Source: an uncultured Rikenellaceae bacterium
GTDB taxonomy: Bacteria > Bacteroidota > Bacteroidia > Bacteroidales > UBA932
NCBI GenBank assembly: GCA_937906485.1
Contig: CALCYB010000043.1
Coordinates: forward strand, 1-6,449
Length of the DNA stretch: 6,449 bases
Direction: 5' to 3'
In this document: positions 1 through 6,043 of the stretch, in pieces
Layout of the letters: each line of letters starts with the position of its first letter
Position numbering within the stretch: position 1 is the stretch's first letter
Program-made: the position numbers and the translations under genes
Notes under the pieces: generated by a model
What the model saw: only the letters and a program-made list of their open reading frames with translations
What the model was told of the DNA's origin: nothing
Databases searched by the model: none

Positions 1-160
1 CAAGTTCATCAACCGATAGGCCGTCCAGGGTCTGCAACACCATCTTCAGATCGGGGACAGACCAAGTCTGGTCCTGTGCCGTAACCCTGTTGGGGATGAA
101 TCCAAGCAGCACCAGAATAACCGTTGCCAGCAGTTTTCCTATGGCCGGGGACTTTTTCAT
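1..160 (-). CDS. N-terminus of an exported protein of unknown function (partial)
   Basis: The reading frame opens with an ATG at 160 and runs off the left edge after 53 complete codons, so only the N-terminus is present. Residues 1-9 are lysine-bearing (MKKSPAIGK) and are followed by a hydrophobic stretch (LLATVILVLLGFI). A plausible signal peptidase I site is the VTA before QDQ, near residue 28. This is a classical Sec signal peptide, so the mature protein should reach the periplasm or outer membrane. The visible mature part (QDQTWSVPDL and onward) has no motif I recognise. The start overlaps the coaD stop by four bases (ATGA), which implies translational coupling to coaD and supports the start choice. 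In some Bacteroidota a periplasmic S41-type peptidase follows coaD, from memory, but nothing visible here confirms that family. Confidence 0.7.
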   Translation of the reverse strand, partial: MKKSPAIGKLLATVILVLLGFIPNRVTAQDQTWSVPDLKMVLQTLDGLSVDEL

Positions 161-636
161 CGGTAGTTGTTCAGATTAATACCCGGAGCGACAAACAATG
201 ATGTGTCTCCGTCGTGCAGGAGAATGTCCCTTACAACGGTAGAGGAAAGGAAGCAGGAGTCTTGCGTGGCCGGAACAAAGATGGTCTCCAAGTCCGGGCA
301 GAGTTTCTTGTTGGCTTGTGCGATAACGGTTTCCTGTTCAAAATCAGCGGTGGTACGCAGCCCTCTGATCAGGATGGAGATGTTTTCCTTTTTGCAGAAC
401 TCCACGGTCAGTCCATGGTACTGGCAGACGCAGATCCGGTATCCTTGTGCCCGCAGGGGGGCGATGCTGTCTTCAATGATGCGGATCCGATTGTCCAACG
501 AGAAAAAACCTTTCTTGGCGGAGTTGTAGCCGACGGCAATCACTACTTCGTCAACCAGTTTGAGGGCTGATCGGACAACATCCAGATGCCCCATTGTGAA
601 GGGATCAAATGATCCGGGAAAAACTGCAGTTCTCAT
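157..636 (-). CDS. coaD: Phosphopantetheine adenylyltransferase
   Basis: CoaD transfers AMP from ATP to 4'-phosphopantetheine, giving dephospho-CoA, the penultimate step of cytosolic coenzyme A synthesis. Counted from the ATG at 636 the protein has 159 residues, the normal length for this nucleotidyltransferase family. The signature nucleotide-binding segment FPGSFDPFTMGH is at residues 6-17, including the T-x-G-H motif (14-17). The conserved RGLR lies near 91-94 and the SSTVVR motif near 131-136. Other in-frame starts are ATG at 642 and TTG at 645. I prefer 636 because family members begin with one or two residues before the AVFPGSFDP strand, as here (MRTAVFPG). The neighbouring ATG at 642 cannot be excluded, since no Shine-Dalgarno sequence decides it. 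The gene follows ung after about 43 bases and overlaps the downstream exported-protein gene by four bases. All hallmark motifs are intact. Confidence 0.96.
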   Translation of the reverse strand: MRTAVFPGSFDPFTMGHLDVVRSALKLVDEVVIAVGYNSAKKGFFSLDNRIRIIEDSIAPLRAQGYRICVCQYHGLTVEFCKKENISILIRGLRTTADFEQETVIAQANKKLCPDLETIFVPATQDSCFLSSTVVRDILLHDGDTSLFVAPGINLNNYR

Positions 637-663
637 CTCCATCAAAAGTCACTTGAATACGCG

Positions 664-671
664 CAAAGGTA
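664..671 (-). promoter_or_regulatory. Candidate -7 box of an internal promoter for coaD
   Basis: Read on the minus strand, this is TACCTTTG, an exact match to the Bacteroidota -7 consensus TAnnTTTG. It sits in the short gap between the ung stop (680-682) and coaD. A start of transcription a few bases further on, near 657-660, would give a leader of roughly 20 bases. The -33 element is weak: the nearest TTG (688-690) is only 16 bases away, where about 19 is usual. It would let coaD and the exported-protein gene be expressed independently of lon and ung. Confidence 0.45.
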
Positions 672-679
672 CAAAAAAC

Positions 680-1342
680 TTACCACTCAATGGGCGTTTT
701 CCCGTTTCTTTTCAGGATTTCATTGGTCAAGGAGAAGTGGCGGCAGCCGAAAAATGCACCGCGGGCCAGCGGGGAGGGATGTGCGGCCTCCAGCACCGTG
801 TGCCTGCTGGTGTCAATCAGTTCTTTCTTTTTGCGGGCATAATTGCCCCAAAAGAGGAAAATCAAGCCCTCTCTTTTGTCGGAAAGCGTCCGGATGACAG
901 CATCGGTAAAGGTCTGCCAGCCGATCTGACTATGGGAGGTGGGTTCGCCCTGACGGACCGTCAGGATGGCATTAAGCAGAAAGACACCTTGTCGGGCCCA
1001 TTGTTCCAGGTTGCCGGAGGTGCGGAGTGGTGTACCCAGGTCGCTGTTGAGTTCTTTGTAGATGTTGACCAGGGAGGGAGGAGGCTTGATTCCTTCCGGA
1101 ACGGAAAAGGAGAGTCCGTGGGCCTGTCCGTATCCGTGGTATGGATCTTGACCGAGAATGACTACTTTTACCTGATGAAAAGGTGTGAGGTTGAATGCAT
1201 TGAAAATAAGCGGGCCGGGAGGGAAAATGGTTTTCCCGGCTCGCTTTTCTTCGTGCAGAAAACGTACTAGTTCCGCAAAATACGGTTTTTCAAACTCTTC
1301 AGCCAGGACAGCGCCCCAACTGGGTTCAATCTGGACGTTCAT
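680..1342 (-). CDS. ung: Uracil-DNA glycosylase, family 1
   Basis: This enzyme removes uracil from DNA after cytosine deamination or dUTP incorporation, starting base-excision repair. The 220-residue length is normal for family 1. The water-activating motif GQDPYHG is at residues 64-70, with the catalytic aspartate at 66. The uracil-contacting region LLNAILTVR is at 122-130, with the specificity asparagine at 124. The minor-groove loop HPSPLARGAFFGCRHF is at 188-203, with the catalytic histidine at 188. The LS usual after HPSP in E. coli is LA here, a change I believe is common in Bacteroidota and which does not touch catalysis. The start ATG overlaps the lon stop by four bases (ATGA), so ung is probably translated by coupling from the lon message. 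A protease and a DNA repair enzyme sharing a transcript would fit a stress-linked operon, but that is inference. Confidence 0.97.
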   Translation of the reverse strand: MNVQIEPSWGAVLAEEFEKPYFAELVRFLHEEKRAGKTIFPPGPLIFNAFNLTPFHQVKVVILGQDPYHGYGQAHGLSFSVPEGIKPPPSLVNIYKELNSDLGTPLRTSGNLEQWARQGVFLLNAILTVRQGEPTSHSQIGWQTFTDAVIRTLSDKREGLIFLFWGNYARKKKELIDTSRHTVLEAAHPSPLARGAFFGCRHFSLTNEILKRNGKTPIEW

Positions 1343-3756
1343 GCGTTGCTGAATATGGTTTTCAAAACTTGGGAAATGTTCTTGACAAAGATGAATTCCA
1401 TGCCTTCGATGTACACTTCCTTGATGTCTTCAATGTCCTTGCGGTTGTCTTCTGACAGGAGGATGGTCCTAATACCGGCCCGTTTGGCTGCCAGAATTTT
1501 TTCTTTGATGCCGCCTACCGGCAAGACGCGTCCGCGGAGGGTCATTTCCCCGGTCATGGCGATACCGTGACGCACCATTTTGCCGGTCAGGGCCGAAGCC
1601 ATGGCACTGACCATAGTGATACCCGCCGAGGGACCGTCTTTGGGGATGGCTCCTTCCGGTACGTGGATGTGGATGTCCTTCTGCATGATGGCCTCTGTGG
1701 TCAGTCCGATCAGCTCCGGATGGGCTTTGAGGTATTGCATGGCAATGGTTGCGGATTCTTTCATGACATCTCCCAGGTTGCCGGTCATGGACAAGTTGCC
1801 TTTACCGGAACAGGTACAACATTCCACAAACAGAATCTCACCACCGTTTTCTGTCCATGCAAGGCCTGTTACTACGCCCGGTGCTTCGTTATCTTTTTGC
1901 ACATCGTGCTGGTTGGTCGGAAGTCCGAGGAATTCCTTCAGATCTTTGGGCAAAACCGATATCTTTTGGGTTTCCTCCGTTGCGATCTTTTTGGCTGCCG
2001 TCCGGGCAATTTTTGCAATCTGCTTGTCCAGACCGCGAACACCGGATTCCCGGGTGTATTCGTTGATGATTTTCTCCAAGGCGGTCTTGGTGATGCGCAA
2101 CTGGGTCTTCTTCAATCCATGGGCCTCCAGTTGCTTGGGAATGAGGTAGCCTTCTGCAATCTGGATTTTCTCTTCAGCCAGGTAACCCGATACCGGAATC
2201 ATTTCCATCCGGTCCTTCAAGGCCGGGTGGATGGTGCTGATGTTGTTGGCTGTGGTGATGAACAGGACATTGGACAAGTCGTAGTCGATGTCCAGGTAGT
2301 TGTCGTGGAAAGTGTTGTTCTGCTCGGGATCCAGTACTTCCAGCAGGGCAAATGCGGGATCCCCTTTGTAATCCTTGCTGATCTTGTCGATTTCATCCAG
2401 TACAATGACGGGGTTGGAACTGCCGGCCTTCTTGATGTTCTGGATGATCCGTCCGGGCATCGCACCGATATAAGTACGACGGTGTCCGCGGATCTCGGAT
2501 TCATCGTGCAGTCCCCCAAGGGAGATTCGAGCATATTTGCGGCCCAGGGAACGGGCAACCGATTTGCCCAAGGATGTTTTTCCTACCCCGGGAGGGCCGT
2601 ACAGGCAGATGATTGGTGACTTCATGTCTCCTTTCAGCTTCAGAACAGCCAGGTATTCAATGATGCGGTCCTTGACGGTTTCCAGACCGAAGTGGTCTTG
2701 GTCCAGTACCTCTTGGGCATGTTTCAGGTCCAGGTTGTCTTCGGTCTTTTCGTCCCACGGCAGATCCACCAGCAGTTTGACATACTGGTATTGCACGTTG
2801 TAGTCCGGCGAATTGACGTTTGTTCTTTCCAGCCGTTGTAGTTCAGTCTTGAAGGCCTCTGCAGCATGGGCGGGCCATTTTTTCTTGGCAGCCAAGGCTT
2901 CCAGCTCCTCGAAATCACGACCATTGTCTCCGATACCCAATTCTTCCTGAATGGTTTTCAGCTGGTTGTTGAGGTAGTATTCTCGTTGTTGCTGATCAAT
3001 TTCCGTTTTGACTTTCTTCTGGATATCGTGCTTGATTTTCAGCAGTTCGATCTGACGGTTCATCAGTTCCAGCAGCTTCATCGCCCGCACACGGATCTTG
3101 TCTTCTTTCAGAAGTTCCATCTTGTCCAGCGGGTCTTCCAGTTCGATGCTGGAGGCAATGAAGTTGACCAGAAACTCGCTGCCTTCAATGTTCTTGATGG
3201 CAAAGGAAGCCTCTTGCGGAAGGTGAGGAGAAAGTTTGATGATGTGCAGGGCGGTGTCCTTGACAGTTTCTGCCAAGGCGTCGATTTCAATCTCGTCGGC
3301 CTTTGTCAGTACTTCGGGCAAATAGTCAACCCGGGCAACCAGATACGGATCGGCGGATACTTGTTCCACCACCTGATAGCGCTTGATGCCTTGCAGGATA
3401 GCCGTAATGTTTCCGTCGGGCATTTCGATGATTTTGAGGATCTTGGCTACAGTTCCAATCTCAAAGAGGTCAATGAGGCTGGGATCCTCGATCTCTGCAT
3501 CACGTTGCGTTGACGCACCGATGATCCGGTTGTTGGCATACGCGTCACGAACCAGTTTCATGGATTTTTCCCTGCCGACAGTAATGGGAATGACTGTGGA
3601 GGGGAAGAGGATGGCGTTCCTCAATGCCAGAATCGGGATGATTTCAGGAACTTCCTGTTCGCTAAGCTTTTTCCCGGATTCTACCCCCATCATCGGAATG
3701 ATGTTTACTTCTCCCACCGCGGATTCTACAAAAGAGTCTGTTTTGATATTTGCCAT
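1339..3756 (-). CDS. lon: ATP-dependent protease Lon (LonA type)
   Basis: Lon is a soluble hexameric AAA+ serine protease that degrades damaged proteins and selected regulators. At 805 residues it is of normal LonA length. Domains in order are the N-terminal substrate-recognition domain (about 38-235), a helical coiled-coil linker (about 236-340), the AAA+ module and the protease domain (about 620-800). The Walker A motif GPPGVGKT is at 387-394 and Walker B VIVLDEID at 450-457. Sensor 1 is near TTAN (501-504), and the sensor 2 arginine is in SGVRG (574). The Ser-Lys dyad is intact: Ser710 in PKDGPSAG and Lys753, the second lysine of KEK, 43 residues later as in E. coli Lon. Unusually, residues 646-649 read CCTC, just before the GKG turn of the protease domain. 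A leader of about 36 residues precedes the conserved region. The gene is divergent from HU and heads the lon-ung-coaD cluster. No exact consensus promoter for it was found. Confidence 0.98.
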   Translation of the reverse strand: MANIKTDSFVESAVGEVNIIPMMGVESGKKLSEQEVPEIIPILALRNAILFPSTVIPITVGREKSMKLVRDAYANNRIIGASTQRDAEIEDPSLIDLFEIGTVAKILKIIEMPDGNITAILQGIKRYQVVEQVSADPYLVARVDYLPEVLTKADEIEIDALAETVKDTALHIIKLSPHLPQEASFAIKNIEGSEFLVNFIASSIELEDPLDKMELLKEDKIRVRAMKLLELMNRQIELLKIKHDIQKKVKTEIDQQQREYYLNNQLKTIQEELGIGDNGRDFEELEALAAKKKWPAHAAEAFKTELQRLERTNVNSPDYNVQYQYVKLLVDLPWDEKTEDNLDLKHAQEVLDQDHFGLETVKDRIIEYLAVLKLKGDMKSPIICLYGPPGVGKTSLGKSVARSLGRKYARISLGGLHDESEIRGHRRTYIGAMPGRIIQNIKKAGSSNPVIVLDEIDKISKDYKGDPAFALLEVLDPEQNNTFHDNYLDIDYDLSNVLFITTANNISTIHPALKDRMEMIPVSGYLAEEKIQIAEGYLIPKQLEAHGLKKTQLRITKTALEKIINEYTRESGVRGLDKQIAKIARTAAKKIATEETQKISVLPKDLKEFLGLPTNQHDVQKDNEAPGVVTGLAWTENGGEILFVECCTCSGKGNLSMTGNLGDVMKESATIAMQYLKAHPELIGLTTEAIMQKDIHIHVPEGAIPKDGPSAGITMVSAMASALTGKMVRHGIAMTGEMTLRGRVLPVGGIKEKILAAKRAGIRTILLSEDNRKDIEDIKEVYIEGMEFIFVKNISQVLKTIFSNA

Positions 3757-3801
3757 ATTCTGTCAATCTGTCAGTTTTCTATATTTAAATTACCTTAAAT
3801 T

Positions 3802-3819
3802 TGCCCGAATGAACGGGCA
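3802..3819 (-). promoter_or_regulatory. Inverted repeat in the probable lon leader
   Basis: The arms TGCCCG and CGGGCA are perfectly complementary over six bases around a six-base spacer (AATGAA). After one mismatch, two more A/T pairs extend the arms. It lies 46-63 bases upstream of the lon start in otherwise AT-rich DNA, so its GC content stands out. It could be an operator for a dimeric repressor or a small hairpin in the lon 5' leader. It does not match the CIRCE heat-shock operator. There is no adjoining T-tract, so it is unlikely to be a terminator. Confidence 0.4.
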
Positions 3820-3851
3820 TATCCTAATAGTCAATCTTTATGCCAAAGTGG

Positions 3852-3893
3852 AAATTGAAAAAAAATCAAAGTAAGCTTTGAAAATTGAAAAAA
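3852..3893. repeat. Pair of 12-base direct repeats in the lon-HU divergent region
   Basis: AAATTGAAAAAA occurs at 3852-3863 and again at 3882-3893. The offset is exactly 30 bases, about three helical turns, so both copies face the same side of the DNA. The two copies flank the palindrome at 3866-3881. They may be protein-binding half-sites or upstream A-rich promoter-stimulating elements. In such AT-rich DNA a chance match is also possible. Confidence 0.4.
3866..3881. promoter_or_regulatory. Palindrome over the HU -33 box, candidate shared operator
   Basis: TCAAAG and CTTTGA are perfect six-base arms around TAAG. The right arm contains the TTTG that serves as the -33 element of the HU promoter. 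On the minus strand the left arm forms part of TTACTTTG (3867-3874), one mismatch from the -7 consensus TAnnTTTG, directed toward lon. A protein bound here could control both divergent genes. The binding role is inferred; only the symmetry and the overlap are observed. Confidence 0.4.
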
Positions 3894-3907
3894 TAACAAT
3901 ACTTTTG
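3877..3907 (+). promoter_or_regulatory. Promoter of the HU gene (Bacteroidota primary sigma type)
   Basis: TTTG at 3877-3880 is followed, after exactly 19 bases, by TACTTTTG at 3900-3907. This matches the Bacteroidota pattern of a -33 TTG and a -7 TAnnTTTG at the preferred spacing. Transcription should start near 3911-3914, leaving an AT-rich leader of about 63-66 bases before the HU ATG. A-rich DNA lies directly upstream and could act as a promoter-enhancing element. Confidence 0.75.
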
Positions 3908-3976
3908 CCGTCCGATTTTGTGGAGATGGATTACTGTGGTATTAAATTGTACTAAATCACTATAAATTAATTTATC

Positions 3977-4261
3977 ATGACTAAAGCTGACATTGTAAAT
4001 GAAGTTGCCAAAGCAACCGGTTTGGAAAAAATCGCTGTTCAAAGCGTGATCGAAAACTTTATGGAAAGTGTGAAAGATTCTTTGGCTAAAAACAATAACG
4101 TTTACCTTCGCGGTTTTGGTAGTTTCATCATCAAGAAACGTGCTAAAAAGACCGCTCGCGATATCTCAAAGAATACATCTATCGAAATTCCTGAACACAA
4201 TATTCCGGCTTTCAAGCCCGCTAAAGTGTTTATGAACAAAGTAAAAAATAATGTACAATAA
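3977..4261 (+). CDS. hup: HU family nucleoid DNA-binding protein
   Basis: HU is a small dimeric histone-like protein that bends and compacts DNA and assists replication, repair and transcription. The 94-residue length is normal. Residues 1-45 form the helical dimerisation half. The hallmark GFGSF is at 46-50 and begins the DNA-gripping beta-arm, which is rich in lysine and arginine (KKRAKKTAR, 53-61). The C-terminal IPAFKPAKVF (76-85) matches the usual P-x-F-K-P-x-K ending. At the arm tip, the RNP of E. coli HU, with its DNA-intercalating proline 63, reads RDI here. Isoleucine at that place is, from memory, common in Bacteroidota HU. The gene has a good promoter, an AT-rich leader without a Shine-Dalgarno sequence, and more AT-rich codons than lon or rng. 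It probably shares its transcript with the small basic protein 30 bases downstream. Confidence 0.97.
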   Translation: MTKADIVNEVAKATGLEKIAVQSVIENFMESVKDSLAKNNNVYLRGFGSFIIKKRAKKTARDISKNTSIEIPEHNIPAFKPAKVFMNKVKNNVQ

Positions 4262-4291
4262 ATAATTTCTAACACGTTAAATTCTTAAATT

Positions 4292-4384
4292 ATGCCTAGT
4301 GGTAAAAAAAGAAAGAGACATAAAATGGCGACGCACAAACGTAAAAAACGTTTGCGCAAGAACAGACATAAAAAGAAAAAATAG
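4292..4384 (+). CDS. AURKAIP1/COX24-type small basic protein, likely ribosomal
   Basis: This 30-residue frame starts at ATG 4292 and ends at TAG 4382-4384. About two thirds of its residues are lysine, arginine or histidine. The pattern R-H-K-M-x-x-H-K-x-x-K-x-x-x-K-x-R (residues 9-25) resembles the C-terminal motif of mitochondrial AURKAIP1/Cox24 (mS38 of the mitochondrial small ribosomal subunit). Bacteroidota carry such mini-proteins, commonly annotated as AURKAIP1/COX24 domain proteins. A role bound to rRNA in the small subunit is therefore likely but inferred. It lies 30 bases after HU and 69 bases before the ribonuclease, in the same direction, with a hairpin after its stop. No Shine-Dalgarno sequence precedes it (AAATTCTTAAATT before the ATG). 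It is easily missed because of its length. Confidence 0.85.
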   Translation: MPSGKKRKRHKMATHKRKKRLRKNRHKKKK

Positions 4385-4398
4385 GCCGTTTTAGTCTT

Positions 4399-4439
4399 AG
4401 AAGAATAGGGTGCTTAAGCCGGCACCCTTTCTTTCTTCT
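4399..4439 (+). terminator. Two-part hairpin between the small basic gene and rng
   Basis: The inner stem AGGGTGC (4407-4413) pairs perfectly with GCACCCT (4422-4428) around an eight-base loop. The outer stem AGAAGAA (4399-4405) pairs perfectly with TTCTTCT (4433-4439). One and four unpaired bases separate the two stems. The 3' side is pyrimidine-rich (TTTCTTTCTTCT), so the inner stem with this tail could be an intrinsic terminator for the HU transcript. No perfect promoter lies between it and the ribonuclease ATG only 14 bases on, so it may instead be a partial terminator or a control hairpin in the ribonuclease leader. Confidence 0.65.
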
Positions 4440-4453
4440 ATGTATTTTGACTT

Positions 4454-6007
4454 ATGGATAAAGACCTGATTATTGATGTTCGCTCAACAGAAGTGACGAT
4501 CGCCTTGTTGGAGAACCGCCGTCTGATGGAGCTGAACAAGGAACAGAATGAGGGCAGAAAATATTCCGTTGGGGATGTTTACCTGGGCAAGGTACGGAAG
4601 TTGATTCCGACTTTGAACGCTGCCTTTGTCGACATAGGTGATCAGAAAGATGCTTTTGTCCATTATCTTGATCTTGGATTGAATTTCCGGTCGTTTGATG
4701 CTTTTGTCAAACACATCAATCCGAACAACACATCAACTGCATTTTCCGATATCCGTCTCTATCCGATTCTGGAGAAGGAAGGAAAAATTGACAAAGTGCT
4801 GGCTCCCGGCCAACCTTTGATTGTTCAAATTGTAAAGGAACCCATCTCGACCAAGGGTTCGCGTTTGACTGCCGAAATCTCTTTGGCAGGAAGAAATATG
4901 GTCCTGATCCCTTTCGGAGACAAGATCAGTATTTCACAGAAAATTGCCTCCAAGGACGAAAAGAAACGGTTGGAGCGGTTGATGGACAGTATTGTACCGG
5001 AGAATTATGGTGTCATCGTGCGGACAGCCGCTGAAGGCAAGAAAGCCGCGGTACTGGATGCCGAACTGAAAATGTTGATTGGAAAGTGGGAAGGGGCATG
5101 GCCGGCTATCGCAACGGCAAAACCTCCTCAGTTGCTGTTTACCGAAAACAGCAGGACCACCACAATCTTGAGGGATTTGCTGAATGATTCATTCTCCAAT
5201 ATCCATGTAAATGATGAGACCATCTATAATGAAATTCGTGAATATGTTTCCACGATTTCTCCGGAGTACGAAAAAATCGTCAAGTTATACAAAGGGACAG
5301 AGCCGATACTGGACCATTTTGACGTAACCAAACAAATCAAGAGTGCATTCGGCAAGGTTGTTCCGATCCGTCAGGGAGCTTACCTGGTGATCGAACATAC
5401 CGAAGCGTTGCATGTGATTGATGTAAACAGCGGAACACGCGTAAAAACCGGAAAAGATCAAGAACAAAATGCGTTTGACGTGAATTGTCACGCCGCCGAA
5501 GAAATTGCTCGCCAACTGCGCCTGCGGGATATGGGGGGAATCATCATTGTCGATTTTATCGATATGGATACCAACGAGCACAAGAACCAATTGTTGAAAC
5601 TGATGCAGGAATTGATGCAGGCGGACCGGGCCAAACATCACATCCTGCCCTTGACAAAGTTCGGACTGATGCAGATCACGCGTCAGCGTGTCCGTCCGGC
5701 TACCGAGATCAACACCAGTGAGGTGTGTCCGACTTGTCATGGAACCGGAAAAATTTCTTCAAGCATTTTGATTGACGAGACCATCGAGCGGGAGATTGCT
5801 TACTATGTCAAGGAGAAAGACCAGAAAAAACTGTTCTTGAAGGTAAATCCACTGGTAGATGCGTACTTGAAAAAGGGCTGGTTGAGTTCATTCCAGCGCA
5901 AGTGGATGAAAAAGTACAAAATCGATCTGAAGATCACACCGGATTCGGAATTTGCCTTGTTGCAGTTTGAATGGGTAGACCAAAATGGAGAGAGACTAGA
6001 TCAATAG
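4454..6007 (+). CDS. rng: Ribonuclease E/G family endoribonuclease
   Basis: Members of this family cut single-stranded, AU-rich RNA during mRNA decay and rRNA maturation, in the cytoplasm or at the membrane. The 517 residues match RNase G size. There is no long disordered tail like the C-terminal half of E. coli RNase E. An S1 RNA-binding domain begins near residue 38 (SVGDVYLGKV) and carries the AAFVDIG strand (56-62). It has an extended loop near 76-115, as I recall for Bacteroidota versions. The metal-binding aspartates are in VIDVNSG (Asp323) and IIVDFID (Asp367), with spacing close to that of E. coli RNase E. The zinc-link motif CPTCHGTG is at 425-432, with Cys425 and Cys428. The ATG at 4454 lacks a Shine-Dalgarno sequence and lies just after a two-part hairpin. 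The last codons and the stop form the 5' arm, loop and part of the 3' arm of the terminator. Confidence 0.96.
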   Translation: MDKDLIIDVRSTEVTIALLENRRLMELNKEQNEGRKYSVGDVYLGKVRKLIPTLNAAFVDIGDQKDAFVHYLDLGLNFRSFDAFVKHINPNNTSTAFSDIRLYPILEKEGKIDKVLAPGQPLIVQIVKEPISTKGSRLTAEISLAGRNMVLIPFGDKISISQKIASKDEKKRLERLMDSIVPENYGVIVRTAAEGKKAAVLDAELKMLIGKWEGAWPAIATAKPPQLLFTENSRTTTILRDLLNDSFSNIHVNDETIYNEIREYVSTISPEYEKIVKLYKGTEPILDHFDVTKQIKSAFGKVVPIRQGAYLVIEHTEALHVIDVNSGTRVKTGKDQEQNAFDVNCHAAEEIARQLRLRDMGGIIIVDFIDMDTNEHKNQLLKLMQELMQADRAKHHILPLTKFGLMQITRQRVRPATEINTSEVCPTCHGTGKISSSILIDETIEREIAYYVKEKDQKKLFLKVNPLVDAYLKKGWLSSFQRKWMKKYKIDLKITPDSEFALLQFEWVDQNGERLDQ

Positions 6008-6020
6008 TCTCTCTTTTTTT
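5990..6020 (+). terminator. Intrinsic terminator overlapping the rng stop codon
   Basis: GAGAGACTA (5990-5998) pairs perfectly with TAGTCTCTC (6005-6013) around a six-base loop, and seven T residues follow (6014-6020). The TAG stop of the ribonuclease gene is the first three bases of the 3' arm, so the coding end doubles as the terminator. This strongly suggests that transcription from the HU or ribonuclease promoter ends here, and that the next gene needs its own promoter. Confidence 0.9.
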
Positions 6021-6043
6021 AGGAAATATGCAGGAGAATGTGC

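Noticed and set aside
637..645. Longer coaD start at TTG 645 or ATG 642
   Set aside because: The extra two or three residues extend beyond the usual family N-terminus. ATG 636 gives the expected MRTAVFPG beginning, although 642 remains possible.
560..1270. Plus-strand open frame of 236 codons opposite ung
   Set aside because: It is antisense to the complete uracil-DNA glycosylase gene and to the coaD start, without motifs or a promoter of its own.
1567..2619. Long open frame of 350 codons on the plus strand
   Set aside because: It lies wholly antisense to lon, which carries every catalytic motif. Its translation has low-complexity runs rich in valine, glutamine and aspartate, as expected of a mirror of real codons, and it has no recognisable domain.
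2866..3513. Plus-strand open frame of 215 codons opposite the lon N-terminal half
   Set aside because: It is a phenylalanine- and glutamine-rich shadow of lon codons with no protein-like features.
3802..3819. CIRCE-type heat-shock operator upstream of lon
   Set aside because: The inverted repeat has neither the TTAGCACTC arms nor the nine-base spacer of that operator.
4443..4449. TATTTTG just upstream of rng as a -7 box
   Set aside because: It is one base short of TAnnTTTG, and I see no TTG at the right distance upstream, so I do not call a promoter here.
5285..5740. Minus-strand open frame of 151 codons inside rng
   Set aside because: It is antisense to the catalytic core of the ribonuclease, whose motifs are intact, and nothing supports an independent gene.
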